Source: Photobacterium piscicola (GTDB lineage: Bacteria > Pseudomonadota > Gammaproteobacteria > Enterobacterales > Vibrionaceae). From it: a DNA stretch of 64,000 nt. Shown here piece by piece: positions 44,124-52,768 of the stretch. Each line of letters starts with the position of its first letter. Within the stretch, counting starts at the first letter, position 1. Under the pieces are notes generated by a model. That model worked only from the letters and a program-made list of their open reading frames with translations. It was not told the origin of the DNA and searched no databases. A program made the translations under genes and the position numbers. The DNA is taken from NCBI RefSeq assembly GCF_900166965.1, contig NZ_FUZI01000001.1, forward strand, positions 1,334,296-1,398,295. The letters are read 5' to 3'.

Positions 44124-44441
44124 ATGAGAGTTGTCGCGATTACCGCATGTCCAACAGGGATTGCACATACCTACATGGCAGCCGACAAGCTCACTGAGAC
44201 AGCGAAAAAACTCGGGATCACAATAAAAGTCGAAACCCAAGGAGCAATGGGAGTAGAAAATCGCCTCACCGACCAGGATGTTGAGCGTGCTGATATTGTT
44301 ATCCTCGCAGCCGATATTAATGTCGAGCAAAGTGACCGTTTTACAAAACATCGCTGTCTAGAAGTTTCTATTCAAGATGCATTGCAGCATCCACGACGTA
44401 TTTTTTCTCAATGTCAGCAACTGCTATTAGCTCACCAATAA
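44124..44441 (+). CDS. Fructose-type PTS IIB subunit (FryB-like)
   Basis: A 105-residue fructose/mannitol-class IIB domain as a free protein. The phosphorylated Cys9 lies in AITACPTGIAHTYMAA, which is diagnostic. AGGAGAG precedes the ATG. Twenty-eight bases downstream lies the HPr-EI-IIA gene, reproducing the E. coli fryB-fryA pairing. It would take phosphate from the IIA domain and pass it to a sugar bound by a IIC permease, but no IIC gene is nearby. Divergent from GH92 copy 4, so a role in mannose or fructose handling is suggested by context only. Confidence 0.92.
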   Translation: MRVVAITACPTGIAHTYMAADKLTETAKKLGITIKVETQGAMGVENRLTDQDVERADIVILAADINVEQSDRFTKHRCLEVSIQDALQHPRRIFSQCQQLLLAHQ

Positions 44442-44469
44442 CATTAAATAAATTTAAGGCGTATTATTT

Positions 44470-46965
44470 ATGACTCACCAATTTCAGTTTCAATGTGTAT
44501 TACCTAATGGCATTCATGCGCGTCCAGCAAACCATTTAGAACAACAGTGCCGTCAGTTTGAGTGTCAAATTACGCTAACCAATCACCGCACTAACAATTC
44601 AGGTGATGCAAAAAGTGTTTTGGCATTAGTGGGTACAGATACGCTATTAAATGATAACTGTACCTTAAGCTTTGATGGTGCAGACAGTGAACAAGCATGT
44701 CAGACCCTTCAAACTTACATTGAACAACAATTTCCACATTGTGATGAAGCATTAGAAACGTTATCGGATGAGAGCGAAATCGTGTTACCGCAATCATTAT
44801 TACGCCACCAGCCCCATTTGATCACCGGTAAACGTCTTGCCCCAGGTATTGGTTGTGGTGTACTCGTTGCAATGAGCCAAATTGATCCACAGCAATTTGC
44901 GACAACAACCCACGATAACAATGAAGCCCAACGTTTTGAGCAAGCACGAGCACAAGTTAGTACTCACTTAAATAACACCATTGCTAATGGTTCACACCAT
45001 GAACAAGAAATCACTAGTGCGCATTTAGCCATCATTAACGACTCAAGCTTCATTGATGGCGTAACAACACTGCTAGCAACCCATTCAACGGCTAATGCTA
45101 TTTTGGCAGTGATGGAAAAACTGTGTCATCAACTTGAACAGTCAGCAAGTAGTTACTTACGTGAACGCGTATTGGATATCAAAGATGTATCAATTCAACT
45201 ATTAACCGCCGCTTACCCAACAGTACTTGATAACCAAGCTGAATTTTCACTCCAGCTACCAAGTATTGTGATCGCCAACGATTTAACCCCAAGTCAATTT
45301 TTAGGGCTTGATAAAGCGTTACTGCAAGGCTTGGTGTTAACTCATGCTGGTAGCACTTCACACACCGTAATTTTGGCACGTGCATTTAATATTCCAACCT
45401 TGTCAGGGATTGAAATTAAAGACTGTGCGGCGGCATTAAATCATCATGTTTATGTTGATGCTCAGTTAGGGGTACTGGCTATCGAGCCTAGCAATGAAGT
45501 TAGTGGTTACTTCGATCGTGCCATCACATTGGCGAATACACTTAAACAACAGCAAAGTCAGTATGCCCACCAGCAAGCAGCCACTCAAGATGGTCACACG
45601 ATTGAGGTCGCTGCTAATATTGCCTGTTCAGTCGAAGCGGATAATGCGTTTGCACAAGGGGCTGAAGGAATTGGTCTGTTCCGCACTGAAATGCTGTTTA
45701 TGGATCGCCAGCAAGCACCCGATGAAGAAGAGCAATTTAATCATTACCGTGAAGTATTAACCGCCGCCAATGGTAAACCAGTGATCATTCGTACCATGGA
45801 TATTGGTGGCGATAAGCCCATTGATTACCTCGCCCTACCCCATGAAAACAACCCGTTCTTAGGTTACCGCGCGGTACGTATTTACCCGCAGTTCTTAGCA
45901 CTGTTCCATACCCAATTAACCGCGATTTTACGTGCATCAGTGCATGGCAAAGCCAAAATCATGATCCCGATGATTCAAAGCATTGAAGAGATCCGTTGGG
46001 TTAAGCAACAACTAGAAATCGTTAAGCAACAACTGACAGCACAAAATATTGCTTTTGATGCTGATCTGCAACTGGGCATCATGGTTGAAATCCCATCAGT
46101 GGCATTTATTGTTGATTTATTCTGTAAAGAAGTCGATTTCTTCAGTATCGGTTCAAACGATATGACCCAATATTTATTAGCGGTTGATCGTGATAACGCC
46201 AGCGTATCAAAACTGTATAACAGCTTAGCCCCTGCTTTCCTACGCTTATTGAAGCAAGTAGTTACTACTGCGCATACTCATGGTAAATGGGTAGGCTTAT
46301 GTGGTGAACTTGGCGCAGACAGTAAAGTATTACCATTATTAGTCGGTGCAGGTCTTGATGAAATAAGCATGAGTGCCCCCAAAATTGCGGCGACCAAAGC
46401 ACAGTTGACCGAAATTAATTTTGCAGATAGCCAAACCTTATTTGCAGAAGCGTGTGAGTGCGCCACCATTGAAGAAGTTGAAGCATTACTTGAACAACGT
46501 CATGCTCAAGCACAAGTTAAACCAATATTAGTTCAGCAATGTGTATTTAAAGCCGCCGATTTTGCTAACAAAGAAGAAGTGATCCAAGCGCTAGTTGGTA
46601 ACTTGGGTATTCAAGGCCGTACAGATGAAGTGTATAAGCTTGAGGAAGATATTTGGGCACGTGAAGCCGTATTCTCTACCGGTTTAGGACATGGATTTGC
46701 AATTCCACATACGAAGTCTGACCATATTCGTCATTCTAGTATCAGTATTGCGCATCTCGATAAACCGATTGATTGGATGTCAGATTCTGGTGAAGTTGAT
46801 TTTGTTATCATGCTAACCCTAAACAAAGACCAAGGTGATCAACACATGCGTATCTTTGCCGGGCTTGCACGTAAACTTATTCATGAAAGTTTCCGTGACA
46901 GTTTACGTCAGGCTGAATCACCAGAAGCCATTATTGCCATTATTACTGAACAGATTGGCTTATAA
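44470..46965 (+). CDS. Multiphosphoryl transfer protein HPr-EI-IIA (FryA-like)
   Basis: An 831-residue fusion, the same length as E. coli FryA. HPr domain (1-85) has His16 in NGIHARPA. Enzyme I (about 115-665) has the active-site His298 in THAGSTSHTVILAR and the PEP-binding GIGLFRTEMLFM, MIPMI and SIGSNDMTQYL segments. The C-terminal fructose IIA (about 685-831) has His747 in GHGFAIPHTKSDH. It carries phosphate from PEP to the IIB subunit in one chain, bypassing the general PTS enzymes. It follows the IIB gene closely. Family is certain; sugar is unknown because no IIC permease is present. Confidence 0.94.
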   Translation: MTHQFQFQCVLPNGIHARPANHLEQQCRQFECQITLTNHRTNNSGDAKSVLALVGTDTLLNDNCTLSFDGADSEQACQTLQTYIEQQFPHCDEALETLSDESEIVLPQSLLRHQPHLITGKRLAPGIGCGVLVAMSQIDPQQFATTTHDNNEAQRFEQARAQVSTHLNNTIANGSHHEQEITSAHLAIINDSSFIDGVTTLLATHSTANAILAVMEKLCHQLEQSASSYLRERVLDIKDVSIQLLTAAYPTVLDNQAEFSLQLPSIVIANDLTPSQFLGLDKALLQGLVLTHAGSTSHTVILARAFNIPTLSGIEIKDCAAALNHHVYVDAQLGVLAIEPSNEVSGYFDRAITLANTLKQQQSQYAHQQAATQDGHTIEVAANIACSVEADNAFAQGAEGIGLFRTEMLFMDRQQAPDEEEQFNHYREVLTAANGKPVIIRTMDIGGDKPIDYLALPHENNPFLGYRAVRIYPQFLALFHTQLTAILRASVHGKAKIMIPMIQSIEEIRWVKQQLEIVKQQLTAQNIAFDADLQLGIMVEIPSVAFIVDLFCKEVDFFSIGSNDMTQYLLAVDRDNASVSKLYNSLAPAFLRLLKQVVTTAHTHGKWVGLCGELGADSKVLPLLVGAGLDEISMSAPKIAATKAQLTEINFADSQTLFAEACECATIEEVEALLEQRHAQAQVKPILVQQCVFKAADFANKEEVIQALVGNLGIQGRTDEVYKLEEDIWAREAVFSTGLGHGFAIPHTKSDHIRHSSISIAHLDKPIDWMSDSGEVDFVIMLTLNKDQGDQHMRIFAGLARKLIHESFRDSLRQAESPEAIIAIITEQIGL

Positions 46966-46988
46966 TTTAAACGTAAGCTTATCAATAT

Positions 46989-47016
46989 AAAGCTCCTCTC
47001 TTGAGGGGCTTTGTCA
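46989..47016 (+). terminator. Terminator of the Fry-type PTS operon
   Basis: AAAGCTCCTC/GAGGGGCTTT stem with a 4-base loop, then TGTCATTTT, 24 bases after the stop. The stretch 47017-47229 shows no other feature. Confidence 0.85.
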
Positions 47017-47229
47017 TTTTAAACCTCGATTCAAATTATCAACTCCCCTGTTCTTTCCGCTTAATACCTAAAAATGACCAAGATCTCATTTAAACATAGA
47101 GAGCGTTTATTGGTTATTTTATAGCAGCTTTTAGCTAGTTCATTCGCTCAAAATCATCAATTATTGTCATTAATAAATAATTAGCATTTCCCTTAATTAC
47201 TCCCCCCGCCTAAATATAAGGAAAGAGTA

Positions 47230-47382
47230 ATGCAAACAGGTTATTGGGCAATTGATGCTTTTATTATTGCCAATATTATCCTCTGGATCACGGTGACAGG
47301 TATTTTTATCTATCAACAACATTCCGGTGGTGGATCATTGGTAAACCAATCAAATAGTACCCATTCAAGGAGTAGAAAATGA
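47230..47382 (+). CDS. 50-residue single-span membrane ORF coupled to an EamA transporter
   Basis: A small ORF read directly from the sequence: ATG at 47230, AAGGA nine bases upstream, stop TGA at 47380-47382. The stop shares bases with the ATG of the next gene (ATGA), which implies translational coupling. The product begins MQTGYWAIDAF and has one hydrophobic span (about residues 9-29, IDAFIIANIILWITVTGIF) followed by a polar, Gly/Ser/Asn-rich, positively charged tail ending SRSRK. It could be a transporter accessory subunit or leader peptide. Unrecognised and too short for a default ORF search. Confidence 0.7.
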   Translation: MQTGYWAIDAFIIANIILWITVTGIFIYQQHSGGGSLVNQSNSTHSRSRK

Positions 47383-48314
47383 ACCCTAAAACGCTTGGAT
47401 ATACCACGATGATTGTTTCTGCCACCCTTATGGGTTGTGTTGGCTTGTTCTCACGTAATATTAATACCAGTGGTGATGTCATTGCATTTACACGGATGAT
47501 CGTCGGTGCTATCTGTATTTTTGCCATTATGCTCTACCAAGGTAAAGCGCAACAATTAAAAAATATAACCCTGACCCCAGCCGTCATAACCAGTGGCGTC
47601 TGTTTAGGATTATGCTTAGCCGCATATGTCTCCGCCACCCAATATACAACCTTAGCCAATGCGGTATTTTTAATTTATACCGGCCCTGTTTTTTCAACTA
47701 TCCTCGCTGCGATATTCTTAAAAGAAAAAATTTCAGCCCTGACTGCATCGATGTTAACCGCAGTATTTATTGGCTGTTTGTTTATTATCGGCATTATCAG
47801 TTATAACCCTCACACTGGGTTGACGTTATCGCTGTCGTTTTCTAAAGAAAATATGATCGGGGATATTCTGGGATTAATGTCAGGTATCGGCTATGGCTTG
47901 TATTTATTCTTTAGTCGTTACCGTACCGATATTGGTTCAGACTCGCGTTCATTATTTAACTTTTCATTTGGTGCGATAGCCATTGCGATTTGCTTTATCA
48001 TTAATCCCCCATCATTAGCAGCAATGGATGGCACCTCATGGCTATGGCTACTATCAATGGGGTTCTTTATTGGTTTTGGCGCACTATCATTATTAACCAT
48101 TGCCGCTAAACATTTAAAAGCAGCGGAATTAGCCTGTATATCTTATTTAGAAACGGTTGTCGGTGCAGGACTGGGGATTTTAGTCTTTAGTGAATCATTA
48201 ACGGTTTTACAAGCCATTGGTGGCGTATTGGTGATTGGTGGTGGTATGGGAGAGATAGTGATTAATATCATCAAGAAACGGGCGTTATCTCATAAACCGC
48301 TACCACAATCATAA
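47379..48314 (+). CDS. EamA/DMT family transporter
   Basis: A 311-residue inner-membrane transporter with ten predicted helices and two EamA repeats (about 5-145 and 160-300). It starts by overlapping the stop of a 50-residue membrane ORF. Its own stop is nine bases before a sodium/solute symporter gene, so the three form one run. The internal ATQYTTLANAVFLIYTGPVF motif is typical of the DMT superfamily. It could export an amino acid-like product. Its neighbours include an amidinotransferase, so a guanidino compound is a possible cargo, but nothing in the sequence proves it. Confidence 0.88.
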   Translation: MNPKTLGYTTMIVSATLMGCVGLFSRNINTSGDVIAFTRMIVGAICIFAIMLYQGKAQQLKNITLTPAVITSGVCLGLCLAAYVSATQYTTLANAVFLIYTGPVFSTILAAIFLKEKISALTASMLTAVFIGCLFIIGIISYNPHTGLTLSLSFSKENMIGDILGLMSGIGYGLYLFFSRYRTDIGSDSRSLFNFSFGAIAIAICFIINPPSLAAMDGTSWLWLLSMGFFIGFGALSLLTIAAKHLKAAELACISYLETVVGAGLGILVFSESLTVLQAIGGVLVIGGGMGEIVINIIKKRALSHKPLPQS

Positions 48315-48323
48315 GGTGATGCT

Positions 48324-49784
48324 ATGCACACTTCACTCAATTGGGGGCTACTCCTAGTAACCGTAACAATTATGGTTGCTTTAGCTCTGTACAGTAATAA
48401 AGTCATGCACAGCAGCAAGGGGGAAGGTGGTTTTTTACTCGCCGCAAATTGCTTAGGCCCTTTTATTGGTGCCTCAACCATTGTTGCGACTGCATTCTCT
48501 GGTTGGGGATTCATGGGCTCTCCTGGGGTTGCGTATAAATATGGTGCGATTGAATTATTGGGCAATTTCTTCTTTGCCCCCGCGATGATTTTCGCGGTAC
48601 TATTTTGTGCGCGATTTTTACACCAAAAGGCCCAAACCATGGGGACCTTGACGATTGCGGAATATATTGCAGCCAGTCATGATGGTCCTCAAAGTGTCAA
48701 ACGGGTAACTCAAGCCTTCTGTGCCATTATTACCATCGTACTATTACTGATTTTCCTTGTTGGCCAAATAAAAGCCTTAGGGTTATTAGCGGGGCCATGG
48801 TTGGGTATCAGTCACACCAGTGCATCATTGATTATGGTGACGATTATTATTATCTACACATCAATCGGTGGGCTTGCAGCGGTTGCTTTTACTGATACGT
48901 TTATGGTGCTCGGTATGTGCTTATCAGCCATTATTATTATGGTGACCATTTTTACTGATCTGCCACCTTCAGTGTTAATCGAACAACTGAATGCCATCGA
49001 TAAAAACTTATTAGCGCCGCAAGATTCAGGCCCTTATGGTAGTAGCCGCTGGCATGTATTAATGGTTCTACCGTATGCGTTTATCTACAGTGCTACCCTG
49101 CCCTATATGTCGATACGGTTTATGGCTTTTGCTAATACCACTAAATTACACCATGTAGCGGCTTATATGACCCCTATGGCGTGTTTATTAAGTTTGGTTC
49201 CTATCGTTGGCTGCTATATTCGTGTAAAAGTACCAACCTTAACGACCCCTGACGATGCCATGCCCGTCTTTCTAACCCAATTTCTATCACCGTCCTTGTC
49301 CGCCATTGTGACCTTGTTTATTTTATTTGCGATGAAATCAACCGCGAACTCAGTATTACATGCAATATCTGGTGCAGTTTCTCATGATTTACGTCAAGCA
49401 TTGTGGCCCCAATCATCACTAACAGCAAAACAGTTGTTACTACTCAATCGTAGTGCAGTACTCGGACTTGGCACTCTCGGATTTATTATCATGCTGTTTG
49501 CGCCCCCGTTTATGCTTTCTATGTTAGCAATTTTAGGATCAGGAACATTAATGGCAGCATTAGTTGCACCAACGTTATTAGCCCATTGGTTACCTAGTAA
49601 TATTTACGCCGCATTGAGCGCATTAGTGATTGGTTTTTTTAGTGGCTGCCTACTGTTTGTTGAATTTCATTTTGGCTGGGTTGAGGCACCGCTTTATGCT
49701 TCATTTTTAGCTTGTTGTAGTTATGCGCTGGTGGCTAAATGCTGCCAATATCAATTCATAGCCAATCATCTTCGACACCTATAA
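48324..49784 (+). CDS. Sodium/solute symporter family (SSF) transporter
   Basis: A 486-residue membrane protein with 13-14 hydrophobic segments of the sodium:solute symporter family (PutP/PanF group). The N-terminal helix and the GPFIGASTIVATAFSGWGF and GSPGVAYKYGAIELLGNFFF blocks (first two helices) are family hallmarks. AAGGTGA precedes the start nine bases after the EamA stop. A 13-bp hairpin follows. It would take up an amino acid, betaine or similar with sodium. Together with the EamA exporter it suggests traffic of one metabolite in both directions, though the substrates are unknown. Confidence 0.88.
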   Translation: MHTSLNWGLLLVTVTIMVALALYSNKVMHSSKGEGGFLLAANCLGPFIGASTIVATAFSGWGFMGSPGVAYKYGAIELLGNFFFAPAMIFAVLFCARFLHQKAQTMGTLTIAEYIAASHDGPQSVKRVTQAFCAIITIVLLLIFLVGQIKALGLLAGPWLGISHTSASLIMVTIIIIYTSIGGLAAVAFTDTFMVLGMCLSAIIIMVTIFTDLPPSVLIEQLNAIDKNLLAPQDSGPYGSSRWHVLMVLPYAFIYSATLPYMSIRFMAFANTTKLHHVAAYMTPMACLLSLVPIVGCYIRVKVPTLTTPDDAMPVFLTQFLSPSLSAIVTLFILFAMKSTANSVLHAISGAVSHDLRQALWPQSSLTAKQLLLLNRSAVLGLGTLGFIIMLFAPPFMLSMLAILGSGTLMAALVAPTLLAHWLPSNIYAALSALVIGFFSGCLLFVEFHFGWVEAPLYASFLACCSYALVAKCCQYQFIANHLRHL

Positions 49785-49790
49785 CGAAGC

Positions 49791-49824
49791 AACAAGAGAA
49801 TAATTTCCCCGTTATTCTCTTGTT
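49791..49824. terminator. Long bidirectional hairpin between SSF and AraC genes
   Basis: AACAAGAGAATAA and its complement, a perfect 13-bp stem with an 8-base loop. It lies between convergent genes and begins 7 bases after the symporter stop and ends 2 before the AraC stop. Confidence 0.85.
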
Positions 49825-49825
49825 A

Positions 49826-50755
49826 TTAGGGCGCAATCGAAGCACTGGTTTGCCAATGATGTAATTGCTTTTGTAATTGCCCTTGTATTGATTGAGATGT
49901 ATCGATATTTTCCCGTAATGATAAATGATTCACTCGATAATGCCGCGGTGTTACATGTAATAACGTTTTAAACTTTTCATTAAAATTTGATAATGATGAA
50001 AATCCGACTTCAGCACCAATATGTGCAATAGTCCAATCTGTTGAGACTAAATATCTTGCTGCTTGTTTCACCCGCTGTTCAATTAAGTATTGTCGAAACG
50101 TCACCCCTAGATGAGTATGGAAAAAACGTGAAAACGTACTTTCCGCCATGTGTAATTGCTGGGCGACAATAGTAACAGTTAATGGCTCAGCAAGATTTGT
50201 CGCAATATATTGCAATACAATATCAACCCGATTTTCGGTTCTTTTGGTGGTAGAAAAAGTAATCGGGTGGCTTTCTAAGCATTGCTGCGATGGTGTTTTC
50301 GTTAACTGATCCAGTAGCATTAATATATTCAGTAGCTGCTTAAAATCAAAGGAGTTTTCTATATTATCCATAATTTCAAATACAGTTTCTAACCCCCCAC
50401 TATCAAATAACAAACCTTGTTTCGCATTATCCAGCATGTTTTTTATATTGGTAAATTGAATACTATCAATAAAAGTTTGCCCTAAAGCATTTAAACGAAA
50501 ATGCAGTACGTCTCCCGCACTGTCATTATTATTTAGCGCTTCACCACTTATTTTAAATGGATTGAATGGTGCGATTAAGACTAGCTGTCCAACAACTAAT
50601 GGTATATCAGTGGAGGACAAATAAAGAGTGCCACCATTTTGTTGGGGGCGAATCAATATATAATCAGCTCCAAAAATAAACTGTTTATTCTCAATCAATG
50701 GCTGTAAATCGAACATTAAAAATTTAGGTGTATTTGCAATGACCCTTTGATACAT
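49826..50755 (-). CDS. AraC/XylS family transcriptional regulator
   Basis: A 309-residue regulator with an N-terminal cupin-like effector domain (about 1-170) and a C-terminal AraC domain. The two helix-turn-helix units are VTIVAQQLHMAESTFSRFF and DWTIAHIGAEVGFSSLSNFNEKF (split: DWTIAHIGAEV, GFSSLSNFNEKF), followed by VTPRHYR. It is divergent from the amidinotransferase gene across 467 bases and convergent with the transporter run. It probably controls the amidinotransferase and perhaps the transporters in response to a small metabolite. The start region has a modest ribosome site. Confidence 0.9.
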   Translation of the reverse strand: MYQRVIANTPKFLMFDLQPLIENKQFIFGADYILIRPQQNGGTLYLSSTDIPLVVGQLVLIAPFNPFKISGEALNNNDSAGDVLHFRLNALGQTFIDSIQFTNIKNMLDNAKQGLLFDSGGLETVFEIMDNIENSFDFKQLLNILMLLDQLTKTPSQQCLESHPITFSTTKRTENRVDIVLQYIATNLAEPLTVTIVAQQLHMAESTFSRFFHTHLGVTFRQYLIEQRVKQAARYLVSTDWTIAHIGAEVGFSSLSNFNEKFKTLLHVTPRHYRVNHLSLRENIDTSQSIQGQLQKQLHHWQTSASIAP

Positions 50756-50951
50756 AACCTACCCTCCTTGAATCACTCCATTATTACAATTTTATGCCAC
50801 AGAGCTAGATGCTTTAGTCCAAAGTGAGCGGCTATTCACTGGCACGATATAGTCTTTTTTAAATTATGTGATATTCCATCGAGCTTTTTAAGTAATAACT
50901 GAAATGAGCATATTCAGAGTGCCATAAAAATCGGTCAGAGCCATTGTTATG

Positions 50952-50978
50952 TGTTATCCCCACTAAAAAGTGATAACA
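50952..50978. promoter_or_regulatory. Inverted repeat between the AraC and amidinotransferase genes
   Basis: TGTTATC (50952-50958) and GATAACA (50972-50978), 13 bases apart, in the divergent gap. Possible regulator site. The rest of 50756-51222 shows no gene. Confidence 0.4.
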
Positions 50979-51222
50979 ACCGCTATAAATACCATCATCA
51001 GCATATAATCGACATTTATCGGCATAACTTCGCTATAAAATCAGTTTTAAAGGCGCATTATAAAACCATTGAAGAGCACAACTCATGATCTTCAACAGCG
51101 AGAGGCAGCGACATAACACATTGTTAAATAGAAGAATAAATATTCGTTATCGTAAGTAAAACTAACAATGTGCCAATACACACTGTTTCAATACAACTAT
51201 TCGTTCTCATGGAGAATTTGCA

Positions 51223-52455
51223 ATGAGTATTTCAAACGATTTTTATCCAAATGCTTCTTTACCGCTTGAGCGCAAAGAATCAGGTGTGCCTTATGTTAGA
51301 CCGGGATTACATGTCGAGTCTTATAACGATTTTGATCCTCTTCGTCATGTTATTGTTGGTATTGCTGATAACCAACATATTCCAGAAGCTTGCCCCGCTA
51401 GTAATGAAAAGATCCCTGCTGATTCACCAATGCGTGGTAGTAAAGCAGGTCGCCGTACTCAAGAGTCCATTGATCGTGCAAACGAATGTTTAAATGGTTT
51501 TGCGCAGATCCTTGAAAACCGTGGCATCATTGTTGACCGTCCAGGCGCCGTTGACTGGCATGATCGTATCAATACTCCCGATTTTTCAATCAGCTCAGGC
51601 TTTGGTTGCATGCCTCCTCGTGATTGCTTGCTTACTATGGGTAAAAGTATTCTAATGGCACCCATGAGCTTTAGAAGCCGTTATTTTGAATATTTGGCAT
51701 ACACTGATCTTCTTCGTGAATATTTTGAATCAGATCAAAAATGTATGATCGAACAAGCACCACGCCCACGTTTATCTGACGATAGTTTCCGTATGGATTA
51801 TGTTGCTGCTTATGAATATTTATCTGATGAAGAAACAATGGCGCGTTCATTAAATAAAGAATACAGCACCAAAGAAACAGATATTTTATTTGATGCCGCA
51901 GATGTCATGCGCTTAGGTAAAGATATCTTTGTTCAACATGGCTTAACCACTAACTTAGCCGGTATTCACTGGATCAAGCGTAAATATGAGCCAATGGGAT
52001 ACCGTATCCATACATTAAGTTTTGCAGATAATCACCCAATTCATATTGATGCTACATTCTGTCCTTTACGCCCAGGTCTAATGTTGCTTAATCCACATCG
52101 GCCATTATTTGCCGGCCAACGTGAAATTTTTGAAAAGAATGATTGGCAAATTGTTGAAGCCGTTAAACCTGCATGGGATAACCCACCACCACTTTGTTAT
52201 TCAAGTACGTGGCTATCAATGAATACATTGATCATTGACCATAAAACAGTGTGTGTTGAAGCCAGCGAAAAAGCACAAATGGAGCAATTTGATAAACTCG
52301 GCTTTAACGTTATTCCGGTTGATTTACGTGATGCGTATGCTTTTGGTGGTGGTTTACACTGTGCAACGGCTGATGTATGGCGTGAAGGTAAGTGTGAGGA
52401 TTATTTCCCTAATCAGTTTAGTGGTTCACATAATATTGAGCATTGGGAATACTAA
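51223..52455 (+). CDS. Glycine/arginine amidinotransferase-like enzyme (AGAT family)
   Basis: A 410-residue enzyme closely patterned on eukaryotic arginine:glycine amidinotransferase and bacterial relatives in guanidino-toxin pathways. The catalytic triad is visible: Asp224/Asp227 in FDAADVMRLGKDIF, His274 in HIDATFCPLRPG, and the nucleophilic Cys380 in GGGLHCATADV. It would move the amidino group from arginine to an amine acceptor; glycine would give guanidinoacetate. GGAGA precedes the ATG. Its terminator at 52473 makes it monocistronic. It is divergent from an AraC regulator. Acceptor is unknown: glycine, an inosamine or another amine. Confidence 0.9.
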   Translation: MSISNDFYPNASLPLERKESGVPYVRPGLHVESYNDFDPLRHVIVGIADNQHIPEACPASNEKIPADSPMRGSKAGRRTQESIDRANECLNGFAQILENRGIIVDRPGAVDWHDRINTPDFSISSGFGCMPPRDCLLTMGKSILMAPMSFRSRYFEYLAYTDLLREYFESDQKCMIEQAPRPRLSDDSFRMDYVAAYEYLSDEETMARSLNKEYSTKETDILFDAADVMRLGKDIFVQHGLTTNLAGIHWIKRKYEPMGYRIHTLSFADNHPIHIDATFCPLRPGLMLLNPHRPLFAGQREIFEKNDWQIVEAVKPAWDNPPPLCYSSTWLSMNTLIIDHKTVCVEASEKAQMEQFDKLGFNVIPVDLRDAYAFGGGLHCATADVWREGKCEDYFPNQFSGSHNIEHWEY

Positions 52456-52472
52456 ATAATCATCCTATTATT

Positions 52473-52509
52473 CGCCCTTTATTAATTACTATTATTAAGG
52501 GGCGTTTTT
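52473..52509 (+). terminator. Terminator of the amidinotransferase gene
   Basis: CGCCCTT/AAGGGGCG stem region with an AT-rich loop, then five T, 18 bases after the stop. Confidence 0.8.
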
Positions 52510-52535
52510 GTGCGTGTATTCAATCAAATTAATAA

Positions 52536-52563
52536 CAAAAAAAAACGAGCCTCAAGAGACTCG
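52536..52563 (-). terminator. Terminator for the leftward patatin gene
   Basis: CGAGCCTC/GAGACTCG hairpin (one mismatch) with eight or more T on the minus strand. It lies 206 bases past the patatin stop; the intervening 52570-52768 has no gene. Confidence 0.65.
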
Positions 52564-52768
52564 AAAAAATCATATAATACTTTTAAATATTTTATTGTTA
52601 ATCTATTTATATCCATATAAACAGAAAATAAATAAATAAAAGCAAAAAGTGTATCGCTAACGATTATCAACTAAATTCACTTTAATTTGTCAAATATATG
52701 TAAAGTATTAAATGGATATTCACAATTGAATATCCATCGTTAATAAATAAACATTAATACATTTATAT

